A stretch of 64,000 nucleotides of DNA from Sternotherus odoratus. Taxonomy: Eukaryota > Chordata > Testudines > Kinosternidae. The stretch is from contig JAVMKO010000022.1 of NCBI GenBank assembly GCA_032164245.1, positions 10,663,845-10,727,844 of the forward strand, in the 5' to 3' direction. Below, piece by piece: positions 32,330-45,054 of the stretch. The notes beneath the pieces are model-generated. The model had not been told where the DNA came from. It ran no database searches and saw nothing but the letters and a program-made list of their open reading frames with translations. Position 1 is the first letter of the stretch. The number at the start of each line of letters is the position of its first letter. Made by a program: the position numbers and the translations under genes.

Positions 32330-33483
32330 GGAGCAGCTGGCGGGGTTTATTGCACTTGCCTGTCTTCCTCAGCACCGAGAAGAGAGAAGGCGGGGAAGCC
32401 ACTTCCAAGCGCCAAGGGAGGCCGAGGCGTTCGAACTCCAACCTCCCGCCCCGGCCGGCCCCCCGAAGCTCACCGCACCTTGCTGCCCAGCGCCACCGCT
32501 TCCCACCTGGGGCGGGAGGATGAGGCCGGGGTGTGCGTTTTGTGCCACATCTTGGGCCCCATCGTCCGAGTCCGCAGGGCATGAGGTTAGACGGGCAAGT
32601 GGGAACTCGGTGGAGAAGTCCTGTCTTTCTACTCTGGGTGCTGGCAGGCCAGCTGCAAACCCCAAGCGGCTCCCAATACCTAAGTGCTGACCAGGGGACA
32701 TCAGCCTACTCCTTCGAGTTGCAAACTCGCGGGCACTCCCCATGCCTAGAATACTAGTGTATGGGCCCCAAGCCCTGGCCGCAGTTGTGAACTAGTAGCA
32801 TGGATGCTCCTGCGATAACTGGCACCAGTGAGCCTGGGACACTTTCCTTTGCCAAGGGACACTTGTGCTGCTACCACTCTCCAGCTGTCCACCAGCGAGG
32901 CACCGGGGCAGCCAGCCGGCGGGGTGGCACCATTCGCTGATTCCTCAGACCGCCGGTGGCTCGGTGCACATCTGATCTTTGGCCCAACCAGGCAGCTCGG
33001 GGTCTCTGCGTGACGGCTAGATAGGGCGTGAGACTCGCTCTCCTGCTCTCGGCTCAGGCGGCAGGAAGCAGCCACGCTGCTATCTCGATTCCCCCGGCGA
33101 ACCGCTCGGGGTTACAAGCCGGACAGCACCCGGGGAGGTAGAGAGAGAATATTTGGGATCTCCCAAGGTCCTGCAGGTATCCACCGGATCCTCCGCTGTC
33201 CCCTGGCTCTAAGGAGGGGACTCCCATCCCCGGGTGCTTTGCAGCCTCAGGTTACCAGCTCCGATGGGGTCTCCGGACTCCTCCCCTTTCCGTCCCCGGG
33301 GTGGCTCTCACAGCTGTTGGCTCAGGAAACTTGCAGGATCCTCCGAACACACGATGCGGGGCAGGTCGAGAAAAATAAGAGTCAAAGGGGCGGCGGGGTA
33401 GGGGTGGGGGATCCCAGGCACCCCTGCCCTGCCCCCGTCCCCTCGAGTTTATGCTCAGGTGAGGGGTTTGGCCCCCGCCTGCT
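32330..33483 (-). other. MDFI: Probable MDFI 3' UTR
   Basis: The stretch after the MDFI stop codon runs about 1.1 kb to the first minus-strand AATAAA. It is GC-rich, has no recognised interspersed repeat and no splice-supported coding potential. The 3' end is inferred from the polyadenylation signal alone; no transcript evidence is available. Confidence 0.55.
32346..32351 (-). promoter_or_regulatory. MDFI: Candidate polyadenylation signal AATAAA for MDFI
   Basis: The minus strand reads AATAAA here, the first canonical hexamer downstream of the stop, about 1.13 kb away. A GT/CA-alternating stretch follows within 80 nt and could act as a downstream element. A second AATAAA at 31917-31912 lies inside a candidate repeat and is less likely. 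Confidence 0.5.
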
Positions 33484-33740
33484 TCAGGAGGAGAAGCAGA
33501 GGCCGCAGCACTCCATGCAGATCTCCAGGCAGTCCGCGGACTCGCAGCAGGCGTCCACGATCCCACAGTCCATGTCGCAGGGGAGGTCGCAGTCGGCGCA
33601 CTCCCCGGAGCCGCAGCAGCAGCAGCAGAGGCAGGAGTCCTCGGAGCTGCAGGAGCCGCAGGTGGCGCAGTCCAGCACAATGTTGCAGAAGGTCAGGAAC
33701 TCGCAGAAGAGGCAGGAGAGGATGCAGTGGACACAGCAAT
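33484..33740 (-). CDS. MDFI: MDFI coding exon 4, I-mfa cysteine-rich domain, residues 189-273 and stop
   Basis: The acceptor is CCCTCCTCAG|AT (AG at 33742-33741) and the exon ends at TGA (33486-33484). It encodes 85 residues starting DCCVHCILSC and ending ECCGLCFSS. There are 26 cysteines, including a five-Cys run (LCCCCCGSG) and ADCDLPCDMDC. This is the I-mfa domain, nearly identical to human with only conservative changes such as TFC for TLC and DMDC/IVDA for DLDC/ILDA. In the family this domain binds MyoD-family bHLH proteins and other transcription regulators and probably coordinates metal. The gene's closest paralogue is MDFIC, but the upstream linker matches MDFI. It is the most conserved part of the gene and anchors the whole annotation. 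Confidence 0.97.
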
Positions 33741-34567
33741 CTGAGGAGGGGGGGTGGGAAAGCCAGGGAGGGGGCGTGGTGCGGGGGAGAGGAGAGAAAT
33801 GAACGATACTGTTACTCCCACGCACTGCCCAGCCAGCACCATCGTAGGGCTTGGATGGGAACGCTCCCGACAGGCATTTTAGGGTTCCTAATTTAACCCC
33901 CAAGCTCCCAGAGACCACCCCAAACAATCGCTTACCCTTGGCGGAGACTTGAGACCAGCTGGGGCTGCTGGGCTCAGGGCAGTTGGTTATTTGTGAGGAA
34001 GGTGCCCAGATACCCCGGTGTTGGGCAGCAGGATAAAACCCTAAGACAGGCAGACTGAAGCAGTGAGAAACGACAGCTTTTCACCAGAAGGGGTGGTTTC
34101 ATTTACAATGGGGGTGGAGGGAATGCAGGGATGGGGAAGAGCACATCCTGGAATCCATGGGGCAGTTGTGTGAGGCTTAGTTCTCCCTCAGTGAAGGGGA
34201 TTACTGGAGGGCTTGGAGGGACATTACAGGGATCCAAAACTATGGGAGGGTCATGAGATCGGAGTTCAGGGGATCCCAGAACTAACAGGACCAGCGTGAG
34301 ACACGAGGAGGTGGGGCAGAGGACCTGGCACAGCAGAAGCGGGGAAGCCAGCCCAGAGCAAATGGGGAAAATGTGGGGGAATTGACCGAGGACCCACACA
34401 GCTCCCTCCCAACGGTCGCATGGGGCAGTCGGCACAAAGCAGTAACTGTGGGTGTCACCTCTTTCATCCCGGGTGCTCCTCTCTCTCTCTCTCTCTCGAG
34501 CATTGTTGCTCTTGTTCCCCTTAGTGTACAGGGAGGATTTGGGGAGCTGAGCAGGGACAGCTGGTAC
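33741..34567 (-). other. MDFI: MDFI intron 3 (between coding exons 3 and 4)
   Basis: This is an 827-bp intron bounded by GT (34567-34566) and AG (33742-33741). It contains a (CT)n microsatellite near 34480-34497 and otherwise nothing recognised. Confidence 0.85.
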
Positions 34568-34822
34568 CTTGCTGCGCCTCCACAGGGATCTGAGAGGAGG
34601 CGGATTTGGAGCTGCCTTTGCTCTTCTTGCTGCCCTGGCTGTTGATGGAGTAGTGCGACTGCAGCTTCCGGTGAGGCTTCTGCGCGCTGGGCAGCGAGCC
34701 GAGGACGCCGTTCCCTGCATCTCGGTTTGCGCCGCCCGGATCCGGGACACGCAGCAGAGGGCTGCAGTCCATGGGGCTGGACGACTGGAGACCCCGCAGG
34801 GGTGTTCGGCCCTCTGGCTGGC
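34568..34822 (-). CDS. MDFI: MDFI coding exon 3, residues 104-188 plus first base of codon 189 (basic linker)
   Basis: The acceptor is GCTCGCAG|GC (AG at 34824-34823) and the donor is GCAAG|GTACCAG (GT at 34567-34566). It encodes Q-P-E-G-R-T-P-L-R-G, a TPLL-like CSPLLRVPD segment, then GNGVLGSLPSAQKPHRKLQS and the Lys/Ser-rich GSKKSKGSSKSASSQIP before VEAQQ. Human MDFI has closely matching blocks (AGNGALGG, KAHRKLQ, QGSKKSKSSSKS, SQIPLQAQ), so identity is clear. The Lys/Ser run immediately precedes the cysteine-rich domain and resembles a basic linker or nuclear-localisation-like patch; that role is inferred. The next intron is short, about 0.83 kb, and carries a (CT)n tract near 34480-34497. 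Confidence 0.93.
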
Positions 34823-37800
34823 CTGCGAGCAAGAGGAAGTGTATCAGAGAGAGCGGAGAAAAGACCGAGCCTGGCTCTAATGCATACAAAGGGGATTCTT
34901 TCTGTTGCTGCTGGACACAGAGAGGGGGTGTATCGGCTGCACTCCAAGCTGTGTTTCCAAGCTGGGCTTGACTGTCCACACTGCATTGTAAAGCTGGGTT
35001 GGCAATGGTTGGACAGGCTCTCACCGCCGTGCTAACGTGTCCACATTGCACCATACAGACCTTCGGATTCGGGTCTTTGGCCTGAGCTGTGTCCACACAG
35101 CGGGACTCAGGCTCTGACCCCTCTTCCCCCGGTGAGTACAGCTTTTCAACCGGTTGCACACCCACCTAATAGTCATTTCTTCTAGGCTGCATTTCCTTCG
35201 TTTGCTGATGAAAATGTCATGTGAGACTTGAAATCAAGGCACATCACATCTACTGCTTCCCTCCATCCACTAGTCCTGTAACCGCCCACAGGAGGACATT
35301 AGCTTGGTCTGGCATTATTTGTACTTTACAAATCCATGCAGGTTTTTCCTTATAACCCTTCGTGGAGGGCCGTCAGCAAAGGCCATCTCCAAACTGTGAG
35401 GCTCTCTCCCTTCCCAGCATTACTGAAGGCAGCCTTCACGTTCTGTCCTCAGTCCACCCCAACCTCACACACGTGAAATAGGGAGATGAGAGGCTGCTGG
35501 TGGCACTGGTGCAGCCCCATTGGCTTTGCTACGTTGATCTGGCCTGATGCATCACGGAGGGGGAAAGGGAGGCACAAAGGGGATGGGGGGAGAAAGGGAG
35601 AGTTGCAGAGCCTGGAGGAGAAGAGAGGAGAAGGGATGGAAAATAAAGGGACCAGTGAGTGGAGTCCTTTGGTGGAAGAATGCATGGTCGGCTGGCCTGA
35701 TTATCGACCACAGACAGGATTTGGAATCCAGATCAGGAAGGGTTAAACATGAACCTCACCGGCCCACAACATAACCAATAAATAGAACTCTGCCTGCTGC
35801 CGTCTGTGCCAGACTTTGAATTTCTCGCTCTCTCATTTGTCAGTAAACAAGGGATGAGTCAGCAGAAGGGCTTGAGGGCAAAGGCACCTAGAGCCAAGCC
35901 GGGGAACAGTAGCCGCATTCTGTTTGGGGCGTCAGTGGGACAGGGAGCCCGATCGGCAGGGATGAAAAGGGCCGGGACCTCCAAACACAAGGTGCTTCTG
36001 TCTCACGTTGGCGGGGATGGCAGGCTGCTTGCAGGCAAAAATAAAACTGATGGAGGTAAGAAAACAGCATCTTATTTTCCCAGTCTGGGTATCCTAGCAG
36101 GGCTGTGAGCTCTACGCTCGGTCCAGCTCACAGAAGTGGGGAAATGGCTGGCAAGGAAGTAGCAGGGCTTGCAAAGCAGGTTTGTCCCCCACAGAATAGT
36201 AGAGGGTGGGGATCCCAGGCAGTCACTAGTGCTTAAGGCTGGTTTTAGAGCATGAAGGAGGCCGGCGGGGGAGGAGGGGGGGAGCTTAAGCAACTAGATC
36301 CTAAAGGAGGAGGCTGATTGTGTGAGATGCTCCATTGCAGAGCATGCTGGGAAAAGTGGGACTGAAAATTGAAGTGAAAACAACAGGCGAAGTGATCCAG
36401 GAGAAGGGGGATAGATAGCGGAGGAGTGAAAGGGGAAGAGGAAGGAAGAGGAAGGGATGAAACAAAGAACAAACCGAACTTGGATTAAATCAGACTCCCG
36501 TCCTCCAACCTTTTGCTCTTTGAGGTGCTGGGTGATTTTCACTTTCACTTTCCAGCTAGGAGGAGAAGCGCCTGTGAGCGCACGAGCTCCTGTCCTTGTG
36601 GGATCCCCAGCCTGAACGTACACACCGACGGAGAGGAGCAGGAGCCGAACTCACAGCTGATTCTCCAAACCAGGAAACCGTGAAACATTTTCCCATTGCC
36701 ACAATGAAGGCCTGATCTTGTCCCCCCGGCGTGAAGCTTGGGAGAAGTGGGAGCAGGCCCCAAAGATCACGTGGCCCCAAAGATAATGGTCTATGGGAAA
36801 AAAAACAGGTGGAGGAGAAGCAAAAGGAACCATTTTGGAGGCTGTTTAGCGTCCCAGGAGGGCTGGTTGCACCCATTGCCTCTTGACGTCATAGGGAGCT
36901 GAAGGCATTGGGCTCCGCTGACAGGCCCCTCTGGTGTTTCAGGGATTATTACCCACTATCATAGAACCTCTGAGCCCCAGTCCCGGAGTGGGATGTTCCT
37001 ATGCAAGGGGCTGTGCAGACACAGAACAAAAACAGGGTCCCTGGCCCAGTCTAAGCGGCCCCTCAAAATCAGTGGCTGCTTTTGAAAACCGCCTCATTAG
37101 CTTGGCCTAATCACGGCGCAAGCTCCTTCTTGAATGTTTAAACCAGCATGGATCTGTACAAGATGTAACCGGGGGCTCTAATTGCATAAGCTGTGTATTT
37201 TTTTGCCGGGGGGTGGGGGGGTTGCTTATACTGTCTCATCATGGCAGACAGATCAACAGCTCTGCAGTGAGGGGAGGGATGGACTTGTGGTGAAAGCTTC
37301 GGCCTAGATTCAATACCCATGTCTGCCGCAGGCTCCTGGTGTCCTCTTAGACCAGCCATTTAAAGGATGGCATTTCTGCTGGGGCTGTGGATTCTCAGGA
37401 CTTCTGATAACCAGGCCCTTAACTCTTTCCCTTCTGTCCCATCTGTATAGGGTCAAGGGATAACTCCACGTCCTTTCTGCCTTGTCTATTTGCACTGTAT
37501 GCTCTTTGGAACAAGGACTATCTGTCCAGCGCCTGTTACATGCAATAGGAGTGGGGGTCAGTGCCTGCATAATCATAATAAAATGGCTACACAGGGACAT
37601 ACATTTATAAACTGGCTACACAGAGCTGCCCCTTGCACTGGGTTGTATCCTCGGCGTAAGCTCCAAGTGAACTTCTACTGCTGAGTTTAAATCCACCCCT
37701 GAGAAAATGGGTTTGCGCTGACATGACCTTAACCGCACTGGCACGAGTGAAATTACACAGTGGTGAATCCCCTAATCAGAAAATTACAGGTGAGGCCTGA

Positions 37801-40277
37801 GCTGATAAGAATTTTGCTCCCACTGCTCATTACCATTTCTCCAGTTCTCCCAACAGGCTCTCCCTGTGGAAGCTGGACTCACGGCTCTTCCCCCAGGCTC
37901 CTGGCTCCCAGGTGTGATTTGTTAGAAGCCATTCCGTTGTCAAAGAAGAGCCCCAGGGGGGAGGAGGCGGGTGTGTTTCCAGACTGTCATGAGACTAGTG
38001 TTGGAGAGGCAGAGAGGGTGCAGTCCTGCTAGACTCCAACTCATGTCTGGGCCCAGTCCCTCTAAAAAGGCCACATCTGCAGTTCAACCCTGTCCAAAGC
38101 CCACCGCAGCCACCAGATGTCTTTTAAGCCCAGAGCCAGGGAATCCAGTTACAACCAGTGATTGTCCCCTGAACTTTCTGCAACTTTGAGCCTACTTGTA
38201 ACTAAACTATTATTTATTGTACGGTAGCATATGGAGAGGCCCCCAGCCAAGATCCAGCCCCCCCCCCCATTGTGGTAGGTGTCGTGCGTACCCAAAGCAA
38301 GAGACAGTCCCTGTCCCGAAGAGCTTACAGTCTAAACAGAAACACAGGGAGGGGAAGTGAATTGGGTGCAGGTTAAAGGCAGACCTGGGAATTAGACCCA
38401 CCTCTTCTGGGTTCCTAGCAAAGTACCACATCCACTACCTTACATGCCCTCCTCTAACAGCACTCAACTTTTGCACCCCGTTATGGGAAAACGGTCTCTC
38501 CTGCCCTGTTGGAACCAGGTCCCCACCTTCATTTGGTGTAGACAGAGGCTAGCAGTGCGTGTTCCAGTATGATTCCAATATGCGAGGCTTCAAAAATCCT
38601 GCTTAATCTGATGCAAGAAAGGCCCATTGGGCCCATGAATCTGACGCAGCCCACAGAGAGAAAGTCAGAAGCACAGGTCAGGAATTTCAGACATGCCTCT
38701 CCAGCCACTCCCCACAACTATTCTACAGCTTAAATGTTTTTGAAAATGGCAGGGTTTACAAAGTGCCTGGTGTACATGGTTTGGCTTGCTCTGTTTCTTG
38801 GCATTCCTCGGATTAAATTGTTTGTGAATCAAAATCATTCCCTGATTCAGACAAACTGAGCAGCAGAGAAGCCAGGCCAGAATTTCCCCCCAGAGTTAGT
38901 AATCATCTCTTACAGTTATAGGGCGGTTTTCCACTCAAAGGACAAAAAACACTCAAAAGGAGATGGGAGAATGGCTACATTCTACCTCCGATATGCACCG
39001 CCTCTGGGGTGGAATGCAACAGCTGTTTAACAGCACACTGCAATACTACACAACAAGTGAGTCCAGGAGGGTCTCATTCAATTGCAAGTTCAAGGAGAAT
39101 TTAGGGAGTTAGAATGCAATTAACTGGTTAGAAATGGTCCAGGAAACCAGGACTAACACCCCTATTTTGGGGACATTGTCACTGGATATTTAATGGCCTA
39201 AAGAGGCCAGGACCTTGATTTTAATTCCCATACAAGAGGTGGCACCTAGCACTATGTAGATTCGGCTCTAGTCATGTCACCAGGAACTCTGAGTAGATCA
39301 AGGATCTGACCACAACAGTGTCTCTTCTTGCTAAGACGGGGTTTTAGGAACAACAACCAACTTTGCTAAAGGTCATTTTTCTGAGTCCCTCACAATGCTG
39401 GGATAATACCAGGACCATGGAACAAGGACACGATTCCAAAGCCCCCTTCCCAAAGCGCCTTGCCTTCCCCCATAAGTGTGGACTCCCGGATAATAAATCA
39501 CACGATCCCAATGCTATAACCACTCCTCTACTTCAGAACGCACCATTTCACCTCCCCCTGGTATTATCCACAGGGGGAGACATCGAGATGCACTTGAGAT
39601 CGGTTTGCCCTGCACCACTGATCAGATTTTCAAAGGAACTCAGCCCCCGCAGACAGACAGAACTCTGGCGATCTTCCCACTGTGTTATTTGACCCTTCAC
39701 AGAGCACGTTTCAGACAACAAGATGCTAAACACGCTCTCGACCTGCCTACATTACAGCCTTCATCATTGCTACCCCAGCCGAGCTGTACCCGCTCCCCTC
39801 CCCTTTGTGCCAGAGGATCCCTCTGCAGAGCTCCTGGGATCGGATCTCTCTCAAAGGACATGACCCATCTCTCAGGTGGGAACTGCAGATTCTCAACCCT
39901 CCTGTGCCCTTAGCTGTGTTTGGGGGCAGTCAGAGAGGTGCATTTTAGTCTTAAACTCACAATCCCTCCAGGTTGGTCCTGCCACTGCTTCAGCCCCTAG
40001 TTGCTTAACTGGCCTACATAGGAGGGACAGTTGGTAATGTTCGCGAAAATCCACTCATTTCCCCCTTCTGTCCCTCTGGGGAGCGCTCCCCGGCTGGTGC
40101 ATTTCGTGACAGGCTCTGTACATACTGAAAATGAAAAGACAGTCCCTGCTCCAAATAGTGGATGGGTTTCTTTGAACCCAGGAGTGAGGGGAGAGGTATC
40201 ATCGTGATTTCAAGGAGCTAAGCCCCTGACGCCGACCCCGCCCCAGCAGAACCCAAAGGAAAGAAGCAGAGACTTAC
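34823..40277 (-). other. MDFI: MDFI intron 2 (between coding exons 2 and 3)
   Basis: This 5.5 kb intron starts with GTAAGT and ends with AG. It holds SINE tail fragments near 37480-37575 and 38270-38450, a turtle-type repeat resembling that at 52258-52430 near 34965-35165, and a purine-rich tract at 35540-35650. No further exon was recognised. Confidence 0.8.
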
Positions 40278-40493
40278 GTGTCACAGCTTTGGGAGTGACC
40301 GTGAACTCTGACTGGGCCTCGCTTTTGGAGGGTGCTGTTCCATTTGCCAGGAGGTTCAGGGACTTGTCTTCCAGCAGTTTCTCTTTCTCCTCCGTTGCGG
40401 GGGCCTGCGGGTGAGGGGCTGGGATGTGGCACAGAGCAGACGGTGCTACCGCTGGATTCTGCGCAGAGGAAGTGCTCGAGATCTCCTCTTGAT
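40278..40493 (-). CDS. MDFI: MDFI coding exon 2, residues 32-103 plus first base of codon 104
   Basis: The acceptor is CTTTCTCAG|AT (AG at 40495-40494) and the donor is GACAC|GTAAGTC (GT at 40277-40276). The exon is 216 nt with the same phase at both ends, so skipping it would keep frame. It encodes an acidic, Pro/Ala/Ser-rich, presumably disordered stretch: DQEEISSTSS at the start, a Glu/Lys cluster (EEKEKLLEDK) in the middle and TPKAVT at the end. The human protein has the same AVT at its corresponding junction, followed by x-Q-P, which is reproduced here when this exon joins the next one (AVT-R-QP). No catalytic or structured domain is visible. Identification rests on frame-compatible splicing and the conserved junction rather than on overall similarity. 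Confidence 0.85.
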
Positions 40494-41004
40494 CTGAGAA
40501 AGAGAGCAGGGTTTTATTTATTATATGTGCTAGCACACCATGGACCAAGATCCCACCTTGCTAGGTGCAGTACAAAGAACGTAGATAGCTCCTTTCCCAA
40601 GAAGCTTACAATTACAGGACAAGACCAGAGACAACAAATAGAGTCAGACCGACTGAGTGGGGAGTCCCAGGAAGCAGCGAGACACCTCTTCCATCATCCG
40701 TTCCATCTTCACAACCCTTAAACAATGCAAAGGCAGCAGGCTTCCCAGATTCTAGCCTGGGCACACGAGTCTCAAGAAAGTTAAGACACCTAGGGCCAGA
40801 TCCTTAGCTAGCGTAAACAGACACTGCTCCGTTGAAGCCAAGGGAGCTCTGTGGACTTACACCCGTTGAAGATCTGGCCATTTTGGGTGGCATTTTCAGA
40901 AGCGCTCCTCACGGTCTGACTCTGCTTCTCAATGCAGTTAATGGTAAAAGTCCTGTGGACTTTGCTGGGTCAGAGTCAGGCCAATGCTGAGCACCTGTGA
41001 ATTC

Positions 41005-41110
41005 TCTGGGGGCAGGGACTATTGTGTTCTGTGTTTGTACAGCGCCGAGCACAACGGGCTCCTGGTCTGTGACTGGGACCCTTGGGTGCTTCCACTGTAC
41101 AAACAATTGA
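41005..41110 (+). mobile_element. SINE 3' tail (MIR-related)
   Basis: 'gggggcagggactattgtgttctgtgtttgtacagcgccgagcacaacgggctcctgg' matches the common reptilian SINE tail also seen near 37480 and 62220. Confidence 0.7.
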
Positions 41111-41114
41111 ATAA

Positions 41115-41330
41115 GACACTTAGACTTTAAGGCCAGTAGGGATCATCATGATGATCCAGTCTCACCCCCTGCGCATTGCATGGCACAGAACCTCCCCCGC
41201 TCACTCCTGGAATAGACCTCTCACCTCCGATTGAGACACTGAAGTCCTCAAATCGTGATTTCAAAGACTTCAATAAACATCCTTTTGAAAATCCCACCCG
41301 GTTTTCACAATTCAATTTTAAAAGCCATAC
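41115..41330 (-). mobile_element. CR1 LINE 3' end
   Basis: 'ttaaggccagtagggatcatcatgatgatcc' followed by 'cacagaacctccccc' and 'ctggaatagacc' is the reverse complement of a CR1-type 3' region. Confidence 0.75.
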
Positions 41331-41639
41331 ACCATTGCTCAGGTGTTTTACTCAGAAACATGCTGGGGGGGTCGTTTGGTTTAGTTTAACTCCACCCCCT
41401 GCTTATTTCTAATGTTAAAAGATGCTAGACACGGGTCATTCCTCTCGTGCAGACAAGGCCTCTGGAGACCCTGTGAAGAAACGGTCTCTTTCTGCCAAGA
41501 CCCCCCTGCACTTTCCTCCACCGGCCTCCCGGTCGGCCTATCTTCCTCCCATCCTCCCCCATGCTCCCTTGGATCCCAGAATAGAAACTGTTTAAACAAC
41601 AGGGGGTAGAGGTGCCGCAGCATCGGGGTGGAACCACAC

Positions 41640-41880
41640 TTTATATAAAGCTAAATTATACCTTAGGAGGATAAAGCTAGACCGAGCACCCATAATTACA
41701 CTGACTATAGCAAGAGGTCCTACACGCAGGCAGGCAGGGGCAGAGGGCGGGGAGAGAAAGGCAGGCCTTGGACCCTTCATTATACTCAAGATAAGAAGAG
41801 ATCCTACATGCAGGCAGACAGGGAGGAAGGGAGGCAGACCTCACGCATATAATTATAGTGGCCATAATGACACGAGGGAG
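41640..41880. repeat. Degenerate ~85-bp tandem repeat, about three copies
   Basis: 'ataattacactgactata', 'attatactcaagataag' and 'ataattatagtggccata' start near 41692, 41780 and 41859, each of the first two followed by 'cctacacgcaggcaggcagg'-like sequence. Confidence 0.7.
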
Positions 41881-41959
41881 GAAAGCCTGATCCAAAGTCC
41901 GCTGGGGTCAGCGGGACTCTTCGCGCTGACTCTTGGGGAAGTCTGAAGAGGAGAAGAGC

Positions 41960-42170
41960 GCGACCTCGTCCACGCAAAGCTCAGTGCTTGAAAGACCTGG
42001 ATTTGACTCCCAGCTCTGCTGCAGTCTTCCTGCACAGTTAACTCAGCTCCCCGGCGGTAGAATAGGGATAACCCGTCCTCACCTCCCAGGGTTGTTGAGA
42101 GGAGAAAATCCATTCAGGATGGGGAGTTTCTCGGAGATGAATGGGGGGCAATATAAGCACCTAGACAGAC
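41960..42170 (+). mobile_element. MIR / core-SINE
   Basis: It has a head 'agctcagtgcttgaaagacctggatttgactcccagctctgctg', then 'ggtagaatagggataacc' and 'tcacctcccagggttgttgagagg'. Confidence 0.75.
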
Positions 42171-43384
42171 AGTCACCTGAGGTACGTGAGGTAGGAAAGG
42201 CAAAAACATGTGTGATGCTAACCTGGCTGAAAAATGCAGCTGAGGATCTTTGAGTCTTTCAGCTCATCTAAATCCTACTTTTAAATTCAGAGGGACTTAA
42301 GCCCCAGAATTTAACCCTTCCACTGCTTGGTGGTGGAGTGTGCATGTCGGAGACTTTGCTTCCCAGCTCTTTTCTATGTACCAGCAAATGTGGACTGGTT
42401 TATGGTTTCACAAGAACATCAAGATGAAATCCCCTCATTGGACAGTCCGATAGAACTTAACAGAAAACAGTGATCTCTCTAGAGGTTTTTCAAACCACCC
42501 TATAGAATCCGGCAGAGAATTCTCTCCCACCTCCACTCTCTATGAAGTCTTGGAGGCGGTTAGAGTAATTTCTGTAGAACCCTGTTGGGTTCCGCCCTCT
42601 TCCATCCCATCGGGCTTTCCCACAGGCATGTGATTTTGCCTGGTTTTCATGTGAAACCAGGAGAAATTCAGCAGCTTCGGGAGAGATTTGCCTTGAGAAT
42701 TTGGGTCCAAGACTCAGAGTGAGCTGGGTCAGGAAGGAGAAGAGTGTGAACCCCCCAATGCAGGGCAAAGGGGAGGAAATGCTCCCTTGAAAACCCAAGC
42801 CCTGGGAGAAAGATGCATGCATAGGTGTAAATAAAATAGCGGCCGCACAGAGAAAATTGCTGCAGTCCTTTGTCTGGTCTCAATCATGCTCCCGTTGGGA
42901 GACTGGCCTGAGCAGGACTTGCAATATTTGCCCGCTAGGCCTGATCTAAAGCCAACGGCAAAAACTCCATCGACTTGAGCGAGCTTTGGTTCGAGCCCTT
43001 GGTCACACATGATCCGGAGGTTACCTTTCAGGCCTTTGTTCATAAGGCTCTTCACTGCATTTGTATAGACCCAGAACAGATATGAACGGAGTTACACTGT
43101 CATACATTAGTGCTATTGGACAGCTGGATCTGGACCGGAGGATAGGGTGCCCTAAATAGACATAACACTTCAAACATTAGAAAAGACACGGTTGCCTACT
43201 CAGAAAAGCCTACAGTGTAATATAGGGCTTGATGGTCACATACACAAGTTTCGCGCCCTGTAACTTCAATAAAGTCATTCCTGGTTTACCCCAGTGCAAG
43301 TGACTAAAGGATGGGACCCGGCATCTGAAAAATCAGCCTTCGTGATATTTGGGGGCTACCACCTAGTGGTGGTAGGCTACCAGA

Positions 43385-43640
43385 TGTTAAGAGGAAGAGG
43401 ATGGCTTTGTGGTTAAAGACCCTGAACAATGACTTGGAAGATCTGATTTCAATCCCCAGCTCTGTAACAGACCCTGCAGCAAGTCACTGTACCTCAAATA
43501 TAGAACAGGAAATGTAACACCCTTTTTGTCCATTTAAAATAGAAGCTCTTTGAGGCAGGGACGGTCTCTTACGATGTGCCCAGAACAACGGAGGCTGTCG
43601 ACGGCAATGCAATACAAGTAATACCGATAGACAAACAGAT
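43385..43640 (+). mobile_element. MIR / core-SINE
   Basis: 'tttgtggttaaagaccctgaacaatgacttgg', 'gcaagtcactgtacctcaa' and the tail 'agctctttgaggcagggacggtctctta' follow MIR order. Confidence 0.8.
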
Positions 43641-44289
43641 AGCTGGCGGGGATGCACACTATTTATACGTGGATAATTACACCAAACACCAGGTTTCCTA
43701 TACAAACAGAGAGCTGGAAGGAGGAAATTGGCAATTAGATTCATTTCCACCAGAAAAAACAGGCCAGAAAACAGGCAGAAATATAGAGCAGGAGAGAATT
43801 TGGACAAGCTGGTTCTCCTCCGTATTAGAGACACACTGACTCACTCCCTGGCATCCCTTCAGTGGCGTTCCCCCACGTGAGAGCTGCCGCGATGCGCTCC
43901 ACAAGCGTTCCGCAGAGCACGTGAGCTGCCAAAGCAGGCCAAAACCTCTTCTGGCACAGAGACCGAGTGGCAGGAGTTGCTCCTACTCTCTGTGGTTCTG
44001 TGATTGGCATGATGGGGAGTCAATGCACGTGTCTCATCGTTAACAGCTCAGTGCCCCCTGGGCGTGGGCACCTTTGCTGGCTGGAGCTCAGACAGATTTC
44101 CTTGCAGTGGTGTCAGGGAGACTGCCCGGACATGTTCACACTTCAAACAGGCTCCAGGGACCGTGCAAAAAGGCAGCTCAACCCCTGCTTTGATGTCCCT
44201 CCTGCATCATCTTCCCTGCTGGGAGCCTTCCAGACCCAGTCAGGCCCAGAGGAAAACAAAACTATTAACTAAACACCCTAGACTCACAC

Positions 44290-44490
44290 CGCATCTTTCA
44301 TCTCAGGATCTCAAAGCGCTTTAGAAACACGCCTTGTGAAACAGACAGGCAGGTAATTATGATCCCCATCTTACAGATGGGCACAGAGAGATGACGTAAC
44401 CTCCTTACATTTACATGGTGAGCCATCAGCAGAGTTGGGAGTAGAACCCAGGAGTCCTGGCTCCTAATCGTCCCTTGGCGAGGTACCCCA
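44290..44490 (-). mobile_element. MIR / core-SINE, reverse
   Basis: 'tctcaaagcgctttag', 'gatccccatcttacagatggg' and 'gagtagaacccaggagtcctgg' are MIR parts in reverse order. Confidence 0.8.
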
Positions 44491-45054
44491 GGAGTTATAC
44501 GCCTTCTGGGAGGAAGTAGGCGCGTGTTACATATTATTTCAGTCACATCAGGTATAACGCTAAATAGAACTCTCATACTTCTTGCTCTGAAGAGTGTAAT
44601 TGCAACAGTGAAATAGATACTTGGTGTAACAAGGCGCCCAGTGGAGTATGATCTGCAAAGCTATGGGTTTGGTGCCCGGCAGGATCAGATTGTCTAAGAA
44701 GAGAAGGAGATAAAGACATCTTTACAGCACAGTGTTTGTGAGCCAGTGACTTCTCCCTATCCTTGTTCAGCCCTGGGGACTCTGATCTGCTCGATAATCC
44801 TTTGCACAACTCACCTGGGGAGACTGATACTGCAAGGTGTGGAGCAGCCCTCAGCTACCCCTGAGATCCAGGCAGATTTACCTCTTTGCTGTTGTAATTA
44901 TTTGTATAGTTGGCAGCACCTCAAGGCCCAAGCATACTGGGTGCTGGATGCACAGTCGGTGAGAGATCACCCCTGCCCCCAAAGGGCTTCAGGCCAGATT
45001 TGTGGACAGTATTTAGGCACTGAACTCCCACTGAAATCAATGGGAGTTAGAAGC

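Noticed and set aside
33239..33896. Plus-strand open frames of 187 and 145 codons
   Set aside because: They are antisense to the MDFI cysteine-rich exon; their Gln/Arg-rich content mirrors Cys codons.
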